Assembly (NCBI GenBank): GCA_014529385.2
Contig: CM043963.1
Span: forward strand, 97,044,412-97,108,411
Direction of reading: 5' to 3'
Source: Adiantum capillus-veneris
Lineage: Eukaryota > Streptophyta > Polypodiopsida > Polypodiales > Pteridaceae
DNA length: 64,000 nucleotides
Of this stretch, positions 11,345-22,849 are shown in pieces (the stretch's first letter is position 1; the number at the start of each line of letters is the position of its first letter). The position numbers and the translations under genes were made by a program. Below the pieces are notes generated by a model. It saw nothing but the letters and a program-made list of their open reading frames with translations. It had not been told where the DNA came from and made no database searches.

Positions 11345-11530
11345 AACTAAGAAGAAAATTGGGGTCCAATAGGAATTAAGAAGAGAATTGGGGTCCAATA
11401 GCATTTGAGAAGAGAAATGGGATCCAACAGCAATTGAGAGGAGAATTGAGGCCCAATAGGATTTGAGAAGAGAATTGGGGTCCAATAAGAATTGAGAAGA
11501 GAATTGGGATCCAATAGGAATTGAGAAAGG
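11345..11530 (+). repeat. 29-bp tandem repeat (about six copies) in U3
   Basis: The unit around ATTGGGGTCCAATAG recurs at 29-bp spacing (GGGGTCC-type starts at 11,361, 11,390, 11,419, 11,448, 11,477, 11,506). The same array is kept in copy B at 18,430-18,625. It sits just upstream of the TATA box, so it may act as an enhancer. Confidence 0.85.
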
Positions 11531-11546
11531 AATACCCACCATTTCC

Positions 11547-11554
11547 TATATAAG
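11547..11554 (+). promoter_or_regulatory. TATA box of LTR A
   Basis: TATATAAG lies immediately 3' of the 29-bp array. Copy B has lost this box through its internal deletion, so only LTR A could still start transcription. Confidence 0.55.
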
Positions 11555-11869
11555 CACCTCCTCTCCTTTGTATTTTTAGACATATATTGCTAAGCTACTT
11601 GCATACTTGCCATGCTCAAGACTATGCTGAAGTAAATCAAGGTTTCCATTAAACCTTGCTCTTGCTCTCTCCCTCTCTTGAAGGCCAAACCCTTGAGGGT
11701 TTTGTGAAGAAGCTCCTCTCTCCTTCCTCTTCACCATAAATCCCTTTCCTTCCTCCTTGAGCCTCACATCTCTTCAACAAGGACTTCAACCCCACTTCCC
11801 TCTTGCTTAGAGGAGGTAATCTTCATTTCTAGTAGGATTATTAATCCATGTGTTTTAATGCTAGGAAGG

Positions 11870-12545
11870 TTTATATGCATCATTTTAGATTTAAGCTTTA
11901 ATGGTAAACTTGGAATTAGGGTTAACTATGAATGGTATTTATGCATCACAAAGTTAAGCTTCAAAGGTAGATTTGCACTCGTAAGCTAAGCTTTAATGGT
12001 AACTTTGTACTTAGATGTAAACTTTAGTGGTTACCTTACATTTTTAGGTTTTAAACTCAATGGAAAACTTGCAATTAGGGTTAAGTGATAAGAGTATCTA
12101 CGCATCATAAAGTTAAGCTTCAAAGGTAGATTTTCTCTCATAATCTAAGCTTTAATGGTAACTTTGCACTTAGATGTAAGCTTTAGTGATTACCTTGCAT
12201 TTTTAGGTTTTAAGCTGTAATGGAAACCTTGCAATTAGGGTTAAGTGATAAGAGTATCTACGCATCATAAAGTTAAGCTTCAAAGGTAAATTTGCACTCG
12301 TAAGCTAAGCTTTAATGGTAACTTTGCACTTAGATGTAAGCTTTAGTGATTACCTTGCATTTTTAGGTTTTAAGCTTTAATGGAAACCTTGCAATTAGGG
12401 TTAAGTGATAAGAGTATCTAGGCATCATAAAGTTAAGCTTCAAAGGTAGATTTTCTCTCGTAAGCTAAGTTTTAATGGTAACTTTGCACTTAGACATAAA
12501 CTTTAGTGACTACCTTGTATTTTAGGTTTAAGCTTTAATGGAGAG
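11870..12545 (+). repeat. 160-bp tandem repeat, about four copies
   Basis: Units containing AAGTGATAAGAGTATCTA recur at 160-bp spacing (12,082, 12,242, 12,402), with a more diverged first unit near 11,922. Each carries several AAGCTTTAATGG and TTAGGTTTTAAGC sub-motifs. The array lies downstream of the TATA box, inside the transcribed part of the LTR, and is absent from LTR B. Confidence 0.85.
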
Positions 12546-14221
12546 CTCGAAAACTCATAAATTATAGAATGACCTAGCTTCCTGAAAATGGAAAGCTAGG
12601 TACCATAAGAAAAGAGTAGTTGTCTAAGCTCGATAGAAGTAGTTCAATTTTTGGTATTGAAGAGTATTTCTAAAGTTTTCAATTTCAAGTTTGTTTGCAA
12701 ATACGGGATGGGGGAGATAGGGGATAACTTCGCGGAATTGATCTTCGTGTTGTTTGAACCGAAAACTCTACAAGCTTCCATGGAGATTCCCCATGGATGG
12801 CAAAGGATTGTAAAAACCTGGGAATCGACAAAACGGGGATTAACTTAAAAAGTTGTCATTTCCGAAGAGACATTAACCATCACATGCCTATGGCAGAAAC
12901 TCGCTTGTATTTTCTAAATAAACTTGGCTGGTAGATAATTAATGAAAGTAGGAATTAAGGTTGATAAATGAATGAACCTGAAAATTATCAACTAGGAGTT
13001 AAAAAGGAATCTCGAAAGGTGATAGGGATAGCCCATTGCAAAACATAGATTTAATTGGGAGTTTTGAAGATTGTCTGGAAATGACCAGGAACCAAGATGG
13101 ATCTTCTTGGGGTCAATTTGATTGAAAGATCGGCCCATTGAGAGGATTCTCTTGGGGAACTTGTCGGAGATTGGCCCTTTTCGGCTAAGGCAGTGTAACC
13201 GAAAAGTTGTTATACCTAGGTCATTCATGTCCGAGGGAAAAGGGATGAATGGGTTTGTTTTATTTTTTCCCGGCCGGGTGAGGTACCCGCGATATCTTAT
13301 TGGAAATCGGCCATAATCCGGGTATGGCCTGATGCCAATGGTTGGATGAGAAGGTTACACTCAGGTAGGATGATGTGAATTTAATTAAGGAAATTTGTTC
13401 GACATGGTTGATTAAAAAGGAACTGGAAAGGCTAGGAATGTAGGGGCTATCCTGTGCATCTATCACCAGATGCTGCTATACCTCTCGAAATAAAATGCTT
13501 AGGAAGGAATGATTAAATTACTTGATGAGCTTTTCTCAAACACATAATTCTGGGAAATATTGTGAAGGTGCTACCATTTTGATGGCTTGTAACCGATTAT
13601 CTTGGCTTGAATGGGGAGGTAAGATGAATTGGTTGAAACTAAATGTGTTGCATGATTAGTAGGAAACTAGCTACAAGTTAATTATAGCAGATAAAGGAAA
13701 TGAAATGAATTAAAAAGTTTCTAAATAAAGATCTGGTGGGAGCAACCAGATGAATTTTCCTGAACGAGGGTATGCAACCGATTGCATGCTGCTTGTTGTT
13801 TGATGATGTCTGATAGACTACTGTCTTCCTGATTTTGTAGTAGTTAAGTACTACCTCGCGAAGGGATTTTCATGAAATGGTTCGGTGGGTGGGCGGATCC
13901 GGAGGGTTAAATGGCCGGCTGTTGATTTAAAATTTTTATGTTAAACGCTAGAACTACGTGGGATAAAAAGAGGTAATCGGGGATGAGTGAGACTTGGTAG
14001 GATTGCAAGGTCCCTCTTCTTAGGGAAAGTGATAACTGTCCTGCCTGCTTGTCAGGAAAAAGGGGTTACCACCATGAACCAAGGGAGAACAAGAAAGCAA
14101 GAGCAGATCCTCAAGTTAAAGATCAAGAGAATCAAGACTAAGGACCACGATTTTGGGTGTGGAAAGCTATCAAGGACAGATTGATTATGAGAAGCGGATA
14201 GAACAATTGAATGAAGGGATG

Positions 14222-14563
14222 TACCCCCTTGGGTTGGCCTTCAAGATAGGCCGGAGTCCTGTCTGAATGTCGATCCCAAGTGGGATGGATACCTGTAGAT
14301 AGATCTACGTGACTCTCTGGAATAGTCTGGAGGATTGAGGGAGGTGAGTAGGGTCGAGTCTGGATATGTCCCTCACAAGTGGTATTAGAGCCTACCCCCT
14401 TGGGTTCGCATTCAAGATAGGTTGGAGTCATGTCTGAGTGTCGGTCCCATGTGGGAGGGATACCTGCAGATAGATCTACGTCATTCCCTGGAACGGTCTA
14501 GAGGACTAAGGAGGTGAGTAGGGTTGAGTCTGGGTATGGCCCTCACAAGTGGTATCAGAGCCT
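14222..14563 (+). repeat. 171-bp tandem duplication of the LTR end including the PBS motif
   Basis: Two units, beginning TACCCCCTTGGGTT at 14,222 and 14,393, each end with CCTCACAAGTGGTAT-AGAGCC. The first unit carries TGGTATTAGAGC at 14,380-14,391, the second the true TGGTATCAGAGC at 14,550-14,561. Copy B shows the same duplication (19,463 and 19,634) with an intact TGGTATCAGAGC at 19,621-19,632 inside the LTR. Confidence 0.85.
14550..14561 (+). promoter_or_regulatory. Primer binding site (initiator tRNA-Met)
   Basis: TGGTATCAGAGC, complementary to the 3' end of plant initiator tRNA-Met, lies two bases after the LTR terminus. This fixes the element's orientation as plus and marks LTR A as a 5' LTR. 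Confidence 0.9.
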
Positions 14564-16399
14564 AATTTTGAATCTTGGACCTTGGAATCTAGAATTTTGG
14601 ATTTAAGATTAATGCATGAGAGAAAAACAACTCAATCTAGCACCCAAATTTCAATTATATTACCAACAAATGAAGTCTTGATGTTCCAATAAATTATTCA
14701 AAAATTTTCAAGATGGCTTGGGATTTGCCATAAGAAATTCAATGGATTATCTATGAGAGGATGGAAATTGCGATGCTAGAGTGAAGGCTCACTATGCTGG
14801 AACATTTTAGGAAGCTCATAAGTGAGAGATTTATGAAGGTTGGAATTTATCAGGATTCGAAGATTACATGGAATGGCAAGGATGGAATTTTTGTTTACAT
14901 TAATACAATGAAAAATTGAGTACTTACCACTGAATTGAAGAAGTCTTGTTGAGCTCAAGAGTTGCGGATATTTCAAGTTTTCTATTGTTGGGACTTTATG
15001 AGAATTCAAGATTACTATAAATCATACTAAGATAATCTTGAGACAGAAGGATATTTTTTTAATCAAGTGAAGAATTGGATTGCCAAATTGCAAGTCATAA
15101 GAAAGAATCTTAAGAGTACAAGTGATGACCAAGTGTTTTTTTTAAGTCCGACCAAAAGAAATCCCTTAAAGATGGGAAAGTGCAAGAGTTGAAGCTCACA
15201 AATTCTGCGGATCATTCAAAGACTTGAGAAGAATAAGAAATCAAACTTATGAGTTAGCCAAGAGCTTTAAAGTGGGAATCTTTACTCAAGACTATTGTAG
15301 ACGAAAGACCATTTGCACAAATTAAAAGTACACAGTAAAGAGAAGTCATTAAATACTCATTGGCAATTGAAGAAGAGAGACTGACATTTGAAGAAAAGGA
15401 AATACTGACAATACTCAATTTTTTCAAAAGGGTTATTTCTTCAATTAAAGCCAAAAAGGATTACAAGGGAGGCCGGAAGTAATTACGGAGAGGCAAGAAA
15501 ATTTACAACTCATGAAGATCCTCTAATATATGGTCACATAACCAAGTATCACAAGCACCGCACATGTTAGGACGCTCACCCTCTGGAATGGTTCTATGAG
15601 AAACAGCTTGAGCAATTTTTCGGGTATAAATTGAGAAGAGAAAAGTACCTCTAAGAGGAAGACTTCAGATGGTATCAAGGAAAATCTTAGAATGGGGGAT
15701 AAACTGCACAAGTAAAAACAACCTTGCAAAGAACCCAGGATCTCGTGTCCTTTTTGACGCAGTAGTATCGAGGGCCAAGTCCCAGAGCTTCTGTAACCAT
15801 AGCAAGTCGGGTATTGTTACGAAAATGGTCTCTATCCCAGAGAGTCACTCTTGTGAGATGTCGCCATGTCTTCCATATCGTCTGGCCGACACAAGAATTT
15901 GGCTGAGGGAAGAGGAGATCTTTGTATCGCTCTAAGAACTGTCTTTTAACTGCCTCATCCGCACTCTGCAAGTGAGAGATGCATACAGGAAGAACCAAGT
16001 CTTTTTGCCAAGACGCCATCAGATAAGAAAATGAATAAGTTACAAGAGAGTGAAGATCACAAAAATAAGAGGATAACAAGTGCTGATAAAGAAGGGATTT
16101 CCAGTAGCTTATAAAGAAGAAGTAGCGTATTGAAGAAGCCACAAACACGATGACTTATTCAAGAAGATAGATTATTAAGAAAGATTTTCCATGACTCCAA
16201 TATTATATTAGCAGATTTTTGGGGGATGAAGAAGTGAAGTTGAAAGCATTAACAAGAAGTTAAGTCGCGAGACGTATCCAAGAAGCTTCATCAATTACGT
16301 ATTTTATTTGAGTTGAGGACAACTCTTTCTTTTTTTTGTTGGGGAGAGATGCTGACTTCAATAGACTCAAGACCTCTTGACCAGCAGTTGTGTCCTCAT
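14562..16399. other. Decayed gypsy internal region
   Basis: The gag and RT regions should lie here, but no gag, zinc knuckle, protease or RT motif can be read. Sequence is AT-rich and full of stops in all frames. A second GAGGACAACTC...GTTGGGGAG segment near 16,317-16,352 resembles the sequence before both LTRs, so an internal rearrangement is likely. A minus-strand open stretch at 15,687-16,148 is of uncertain meaning. Confidence 0.5.
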
Positions 16400-17400
16400 C
16401 AACCTTGACTAATTCAATCCTTAGCTCTTCTTTACGTGAGGAAGTTTAACAAGAAATTCAGGTAGACCCCTATTTTAGACCTCTTCTGCAAGAGATTCAA
16501 GCTCAGAGCCCGAGGGAACACTTAACTGACTATACCTTAGCAGATGGTTTTCTTTACTACTTGGAAAGCTTCAATCCCTAGATATTCCTCACATGAAGTG
16601 GGAATGTCTGAGTATGGACTTTGTTACAAGTCTGCCAAAGACAAGTGGAAACTATAATTCTATTTTTTTCATAGTAGATAAGCTCACTAAGGTGGCTCAT
16701 CTAATTCCAGTCAAGCAGACACCACTGTCATCGACATAGCCCAAGTAGTTGTCAAAGAGGTAGTAAGATTACATGGAATCCCTGCAAGAATCATCAGTGC
16801 TTGGGATGCCAACTTTACTTCTAAGTTTTGGCAAGCCATGTTTCAATCTCTAGGTACCCAACTAAATCTCAGCTCAGTATATCATCCGGAGACTGATGGT
16901 CAAAGTGAGCGAGTGAATCAAGTCATTGAAGATATGCTTCGATCATACTACAACCAATAGCCCCAAAAATGGATCACGTTTCTTCCCCCTAGTTGAGTTC
17001 CTTATAGCTCTTCTCACCATCGCAGCCTCAGAATATCACCCTTTAAAGCCTTGCATGGTCAAGAATATTTAGTTCCTCTTTGATTAGCCGAACCAGCTCT
17101 TCATGTTCCTGCCGCTAAGTCTACCCTAGAAGAGATAGATCATCAACTTCTAGTCATTAGAGACAACCTGAAGAGAGCTAGTGATAGGCAGAAGAGCTAC
17201 GCTAATCTTCACCACTCCATTAGAAGCTTTAGCAAAGACGAATAAGTTCTCCTCGGAGTCAAACCCAAACGCAGCTCCTTAAAGCTAGGGAAATTCCGTA
17301 AGCTTGCATTCAAATATTGTGGACCTTTTGGAATCAAACCAATATCTGCCTTTTTGTCCAAACCCTTGATCATATTTTGGTTGGTTCTTCAGAACAACTG
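16400..17400 (+). pseudogene. Ty3/gypsy integrase and pol C-terminus, decayed
   Basis: Recognisable pieces in order are the RNase H-integrase linker (SPREHLTDYTLADGFLYY, about 16,508-16,561), the integrase start DFVTSLPKTSGNYNSIFF near 16,618, and the late core with SVYHPETDGQSERVNQVIED near 16,877-16,936. The C-terminal block FHVPAAKSTLEEI-type and GKFRKLAF follow (about 17,100-17,310). Stops and frameshifts are frequent. The final block is the counterpart of 10,035-10,340. This is the 3' part of the internal region between LTR A and LTR B. Confidence 0.85.
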
Positions 17401-18150
17401 AGCATTATTTTTCACGATATAGATGATACTTTTGATGTAATTTTTATGCGGATGTAATCAATCGTCATATTATGGAATTCAAATATCTCTAGTTAGTCAA
17501 TTCTTTTGAGACTCAAATCGTCTATGGTGTTTTACAAGTCTAGTTGTTATGATACGTGAAATACCTGATTACCAAGTGAAAGATAAGACAGTAAGCTATA
17601 GACCAAAGATAAATAATGATGCAGGAAATAAATTGGGTACACAAGGGAAAAGATATTGCAAGATTAATTGAAAGATCACTATGAAATCCTTTAACTGTCA
17701 AGAACATAGTATCAGTTGGATGATATCAATAGAGAAATGAGTCAACGCTCAAAACGAAAAAAGTTAAAATCTAGGTAAGAATGGTCAAATTTTTAGAAAG
17801 AATATTAAGGATAGATAGAGAGCGAAGTGAAGAAATGATCTTCAGACCTCACAAGAGAAACACAATCCGGTGACACCAAAGGAAAAGTACCTAGTTAAGT
17901 AAGATTGCATTCAGTAATTAAAGTAACCCCGAGTCATTAAGACTTCTTTATGATTAAAACTTTTACGTCAATGCTAAAAATGGAAGAGAAGTGTATTATT
18001 CAAGGTCCATACAAGCTTCACTCTCCATTAATCTGAATACCCTAAAAGTTACTGACCATCTTAAATCATAAGTTGACCAAAGATCGAGTCTGACTATTCT
18101 CTAAAGCATGTCCCGAGCTGAGGACAGCTCTTTGTTTTTGTTGAGGAGTT

Positions 18151-19789
18151 TGTAAGGTCCCTCCTTAACCCTAGAGCCATTCATAACTTTTTTCAACCTA
18201 AGAAAACAATTTAGAAAAAGCAAGACCGACAAATAAGTCATCCGGACAACGAGACTTTACTCCAGAATGAAAAGACAAGGATATTTTGGGTAAGAAATTA
18301 CGTCATCCCTATATTTTCCAAAAATATTAAGATTATTTTTATATTTCTTTGTCAAAATCCATGTGGGAACTGATCTATATCGAGAACTGGGTGAAAAAGG
18401 AACTAACTTGATTGAAAGATAAAGTTAAGAGATAAGAACTAAGAAGAAAATTGGGGTCCAATAGGAATTAAGAAGAAAATTGGAGTCCAATAGCATTTGA
18501 GAAGAGAAATGGGGTCCAATAGCAATTGAGAGGAGAATTGGTGTCCAATAGGATTTTAGAAGAGAATTGGGGTCCAATAAGAATTGAGAAGAGAATTGGG
18601 GTCCAATTGGAATTGAGAAAAGAATACCCACCATTTGGTTGACATGGTTGCTTAAAAAGGAACTGGAAAGGCTAGGAATATGGAGGCTATCCTGTGCATC
18701 TATCACCAAATGGTGCTATACCTCTCGAAATAAAATGCTTAGGAAGGAATGATTAAATTACTTGATGAGCCTTTCCCAAACACTTAATTCTGGGAAATAT
18801 TGTGAAGGTGCTACCATTTTGATGGCTTGTAACCGATTATCTTGGCCTGAATGGAGAGGTAAGATTAATTGGTTGAAACTAAATGTGTTGCATGATTAGT
18901 AGGAAACTAGCTACAAGTTAATTATAGTAGATAAAGGAAAGAAAATGAATTAAAAAGTTTCTAAATAAAGATCTAGTGGGAACAACCAGATGAATTTTCT
19001 TGAACGAGGATATGCAATCAATTGCATGGTGCTTGTTGTTTGATGATGTCTGATAGACTACTGTCTTTCTGATTTTGTAGTAGTTAAGTACTACCTCGAG
19101 AAGGGATTTTCATGAAAAGGTTCGGTGGGTGGGCGGATCCAGAGGGTCAGATGGCCGAATGTTGATTTAAAAATTTTATGTTAAATGCTAGAACTACGTG
19201 GGATAAAAAGGGGTAATCGGGGACGAGCGAGACCAAGTAGGATTGCAAGGTCCCTCTTCTTAGGGGAAAGTGATAACTGTCGTGCCTGCTTGTCAGGAAA
19301 AAGGGGTTATCACCATGAACCAAGGGAGAACAAGAAAGCAAGAGCATATCCTCAAGTTAAAGATCAAGAGAATCAAGACTAAGGACCATGATTTTGGGTG
19401 TGGAAAGCTATCAAGGACAGATAAATTATGAGGAGCGGATAGAACCATTGAATGAAGGGATGTACCCCCTTGGGTTGGCCTTCAAGATAGGCCGGAGTCC
19501 TGTCTGAATGTCGATCCCAAGTGGGAGGGATACGTGCAGATAGATCTACGTGACTCCCTGGAACGGTCTGGAGGACTGAGGGAGGTGAGTAGGGTCGAGT
19601 CTGGATATGGCCCTCACAAGTGGTATCAGAGCCTACCCCCTTGGGTTCGCATTCAAGATAGGTTGGAGTCCTATATGAGTGTCGGTCCCATGTGGGAAGG
19701 ATACCTGCAGATAGATCTACGTCATTCCCTGGAACGGTCTGAAGGACTAGGGGAGGTGAGTAGGGTCAAGTTTGGGTATGGCCCTCACA
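18151..19789 (+). repeat. Ty3/gypsy LTR, copy B (1.64 kb, internally deleted)
   Basis: It starts TGTAAGGTCC after GTTGAGGAGTT and ends CCCTCACA. It matches LTR A at both ends but jumps from the sequence equivalent to 11,545 straight to that of 13,398 at about 18,636, where both sides carry ATTT(G). The deletion removed the TATA box and the 160-bp repeats. It is the 3' LTR of the unit that starts with LTR A. Confidence 0.85.
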
Positions 19790-20107
19790 ACAAGCTTCAA
19801 GTGCCATTTGTTGAAATGCATACATCATATCCGTTTTGGCCTCCGAGGTGTAAAAGGCCCGTTATTGCCTTGTGGACAAGCGTTTGGTGCACTTCCAGGG
19901 CCAAAACAGATATAATGTGTGCATTTCAACTGGAAAATAAGATCCAACAAAGTAATCATTGATATTTTTTGCTGCCAATGCCTTCCTAAACTTTTCTACC
20001 TATGGAAGACTGAGAGACAACCCAAAATGCCTTTGATTGACATCTAAAAGGCACCAGATATGCTTCTTTTGGCCCAAACACTGTTAAAAACTTATGTCCA
20101 AAAGACA

Positions 20108-22548
20108 TCATTTTTGGGTAAAACAAGTGCATGCTTTGTGGATAGGGTTTTTTTGCAGTTTTTGGGACAATTCCAACACAACATTAGCATTAAGAATACC
20201 ATTTGAAATATAATGACACATCTCATGACAATTACTTGCATGTACACTGACCCCTCCGTCTGGCCAGTTTGGACCCCCGACATCATCACAGTATATAGAG
20301 ACTAACCCACAAGGCACTTGCACAATCATAGCTTTTAAATTGATGTAATGAACACTTGTCTCTATACCAAATAAAGATTTAAGGTAGTTAATAAAAATCA
20401 CAATAAACTTGCCCATTCAAAACTAGAAAGTTAGATTTACTGCAATCCATGTATTTACACCAAATTGTAAGTCAAGTTAGGAAAGTACACGTGGATGGAT
20501 ATTATATTGATATATGAAATTAAAAAAGGGGCTCGTTATAGGTGTTCTGTTAGGAGGCACTGTGAAACTTCCTTGCGTCTTGCTTCAACATTAGGTAGGA
20601 TGAAAGTTAGGACTGAGACCGCTATGGCTTTGGGGTCTTCCACTCCTAAGGCTTGCTTGATAGCTACACGGGCTAAGACCTTGCCATAAAAAACTATGCC
20701 AAAATGGGCCATTGCAAGGGATTTGTTTACAAGAAAAACTACTTGCACAGTTCGAGGTATAGTGGACAAGCACAAGAGCTTGTTGACAGCCTTCAAGACC
20801 CACAAAGAAAAATTTCCATCATTGGAGAAGTCCAAGTTGTAGATAATGCAGATGTCACCCATGGGTGGTTTGCCAATGTAGTTTGCAAGTGATTCTTATG
20901 GGCCAAAAACATTGATCTCTCCCCCCTTGCAAGCTGGCCACACCTCCACATTGTCCAAAAGATCATGCAAAAGTTCGTGCTAGGAAAATACACTAGGATG
21001 GTCAATTACACAAGGAAGAAAATTACCACATGTTGTTGCCTTTTTTCATCATCCATAGTTGGTGTGAGGTAAAGGTTGAAAGATGATCTCCTCTCATCAA
21101 CAATGTTTAGCACTAGTTCTGTAATTGGACACTTAAGTGTCCTGAGACACTAAAGTGTCCTATTTTTGTACCAAGTTTTATTTGTCAAGCTAGAAAGAAG
21201 TTTTTTACACCTTGCTTCTACCATAGATTGGTTATGAGGGAAAGAAAACACTGGATTTTTCTCCATATCAAAAAACAATTTGTATGGAGAGAATTCTGGT
21301 AAAAATTATTATATCTTTTTGTAGCGATGGCCTTTTTTATATTTATAAAAGCCAAGTGTTAGCACTTAGTGTTACAAAACAACGGAAGCTACCTCAAATA
21401 TAATTTTTCAAGTCACATGCAAGCTATAGACATAAGTTCATACTTGAGCACGTGCTGAATAAGAGCATAATTTTGGACTTCCAAAGGTCCCCTCATGAAA
21501 TTGATACTATTCTAGTGCAATTTGACAACTACAAATGACTTTATATGTTTAAACCAAGAAACTACGTATTTTTTGGGCTCCCTAACTCAATTCAATCTCG
21601 TTTCTTTAACTCTATCTTGAATTCTTTATCGTGAAAAAACTCTTGAATATCTTGAGTTCTCCATAATAACATTGAAACCAAGGTTTTAAGCACCCAAATT
21701 ATGTATGTACCACGTACTTTGATACATTTAGTTGATCTACATGGAAGGTTTGATATTATTTGAGGTTTTGAATGCTTATGTCTCAAGAATGAAAATATGA
21801 AAGTTTTCTCTTATGCAGTTTTGAATATTTAAAATGATCAAATAATTGTTGCATACCAAAGCCCTTCTACTTGCCACTTTGAGTGCTCAATGGAAATGGC
21901 AAGCAATGTATCACTTTCTAAAACTCACAAAGACATCAGAAATAAAATTTTCTTTGTATACAACAACATGCTTGAAATGACCATATCAAACACATGGAAC
22001 CTTCCATTATTTTATATACTCCAAAAAACATTTTTGCACATGAAACTTTCAATTATTTATAGAAAAATTGTGGAAGAGTCACCTAAAATTTTCTACAAGG
22101 TCGCTTTATTTTTTTCTTGAGCTTATAAAGGCGATTTCTTCAAAGCGTCAATTGCAGTCTTACGAGGGTCAATTTGATGAGTATAGTTCTTGATCATGAT
22201 AGATTCCAAAATGCAAGGCTATATTTTTAAAAGACCCTCTAGCTAACATATTTAATCGTATCAAGAGGGTTTTCTTAAATATACCGTCTACTGCAAGTAG
22301 TAGTTAATTTAAATTTGTTAAAAAAGGATACTTTAAAGTGTCCTGTTTTGGTACCAAACTAGTGTTAAGGAATCAAAGTCAAGTGACTCAACATGAAGAG
22401 GTTGTTGATTTGCCACAATCTTGGCTTGGGTTGCCAAGAAATCCTCCTCCATCATGTTTTCCTGCTCTACAACTGCAATATTTGAAGTGGCCAAGGCAAT
22501 TGTGTCAACAATTGTGATCACTAACTTGCACAATTTCAGAGACATCAT
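20108..22548 (-). pseudogene. Uncharacterised minus-strand gene split by a CACTA-like element
   Basis: Coding sequence is readable on both sides of an insertion. The upstream part (22,548-22,366) ends AKIVANQQPLHVESLDFDSL. The downstream part resumes at 21,108 with NIVDERRSSFNLYLTPTMDD and continues through NFLPCVIDHPSVF and KPPMGDICIIYNLDFSNDGN. It then reads into FILPNVEARRKEVSQCLL (to about 20,540), and a further exon 20,416-20,108 contains IYCDDVGGPNWPDGGVSV. In-frame stops occur near 20,950 and 20,890, and one frameshift near 21,040. I do not recognise the family. The last exon is faintly like the N-terminal region of the 47-50 kb transposase-type gene, which would make this another transposon relic. 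Confidence 0.45.
21111..22364. mobile_element. Non-autonomous CACTA-like DNA element (1,254 bp)
   Basis: The segment opens CACTAGT and closes ACTAGTG, the terminal inverted repeat of CACTA elements. Subterminal GGACACTT motifs occur in inverse orientation at both ends; the left end has the 16-bp palindrome GGACACTTAAGTGTCC. Coding sequence continues across the element on the minus strand, which supports insertion. TAA is found on each side, one copy displaced by a single base, so the 3-bp target duplication is near-perfect only. No transposase is encoded inside. Confidence 0.6.
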
Positions 22549-22830
22549 TTGATGTAGTGAATCATATATAAAAGGTTGTGCAAACTTTTAACTACCGTAT
22601 TCAAAGCACCTAGCTTGTGTGATCACTAACTTGAACAGTTTCAGAGACATCATTTGGCATTGTAATATGAATGTAAAATGTCAAAAGATTACCTTCAAGG
22701 CTTTAATTGTAGAGGTATCCATTTCCCAGTCTTACACATCCACATCTCTAGGTGGAAGTGTATATACAAAGTTGTGCAAAGTTTCAAGTATTGTATCTCA
22801 ATAGCCCCTAGCTTGCATCAATATCTATCT
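22505..22830. repeat. Imperfect tandem repeat, about 110 bp, two to three copies
   Basis: TTTCAGAGACATCATTTG occurs at about 22,528 and 22,638, and GTTGTGCAAA blocks follow at about 22,575 and 22,772 with similar spacing. The array overlaps the start of the minus-strand coding piece. Confidence 0.6.
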
Positions 22831-22849
22831 CCTTGATGCATACCCTCTA

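Larger units (their letters stand above)
11059..14547 (+). repeat. Long Ty3/gypsy LTR, copy A (3.49 kb)
   Basis: It starts TGTAAGGTCCCTCC after a polypurine tract and ends CCCTCACA, two bases before a primer binding site. Its two ends match those of copy B (18,151-19,789), which lacks the stretch equivalent to about 11,545-13,398. Inside are a 29-bp tandem repeat, a TATA box, a 160-bp tandem repeat and a 171-bp duplication of the LTR end. No protein-coding potential is credible. LTRs of several kb are known for some plant gypsy lineages such as Ogre/Tat; lineage is not established here. Confidence 0.8.

Noticed and set aside
11333..11583. Minus-strand repeat protein with SQFLLDPNSLL units
   Set aside because: It is only the translation of the 29-bp tandem repeat in an LTR. 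The unit length is not a multiple of three, so the apparent peptide repeat shifts frame.
14380..14391. TGGTATTAGAGC as the true primer binding site
   Set aside because: It lies inside a tandem duplication, 170 bp before the exact TGGTATCAGAGC, and copy B shows the LTR ends at the second unit.
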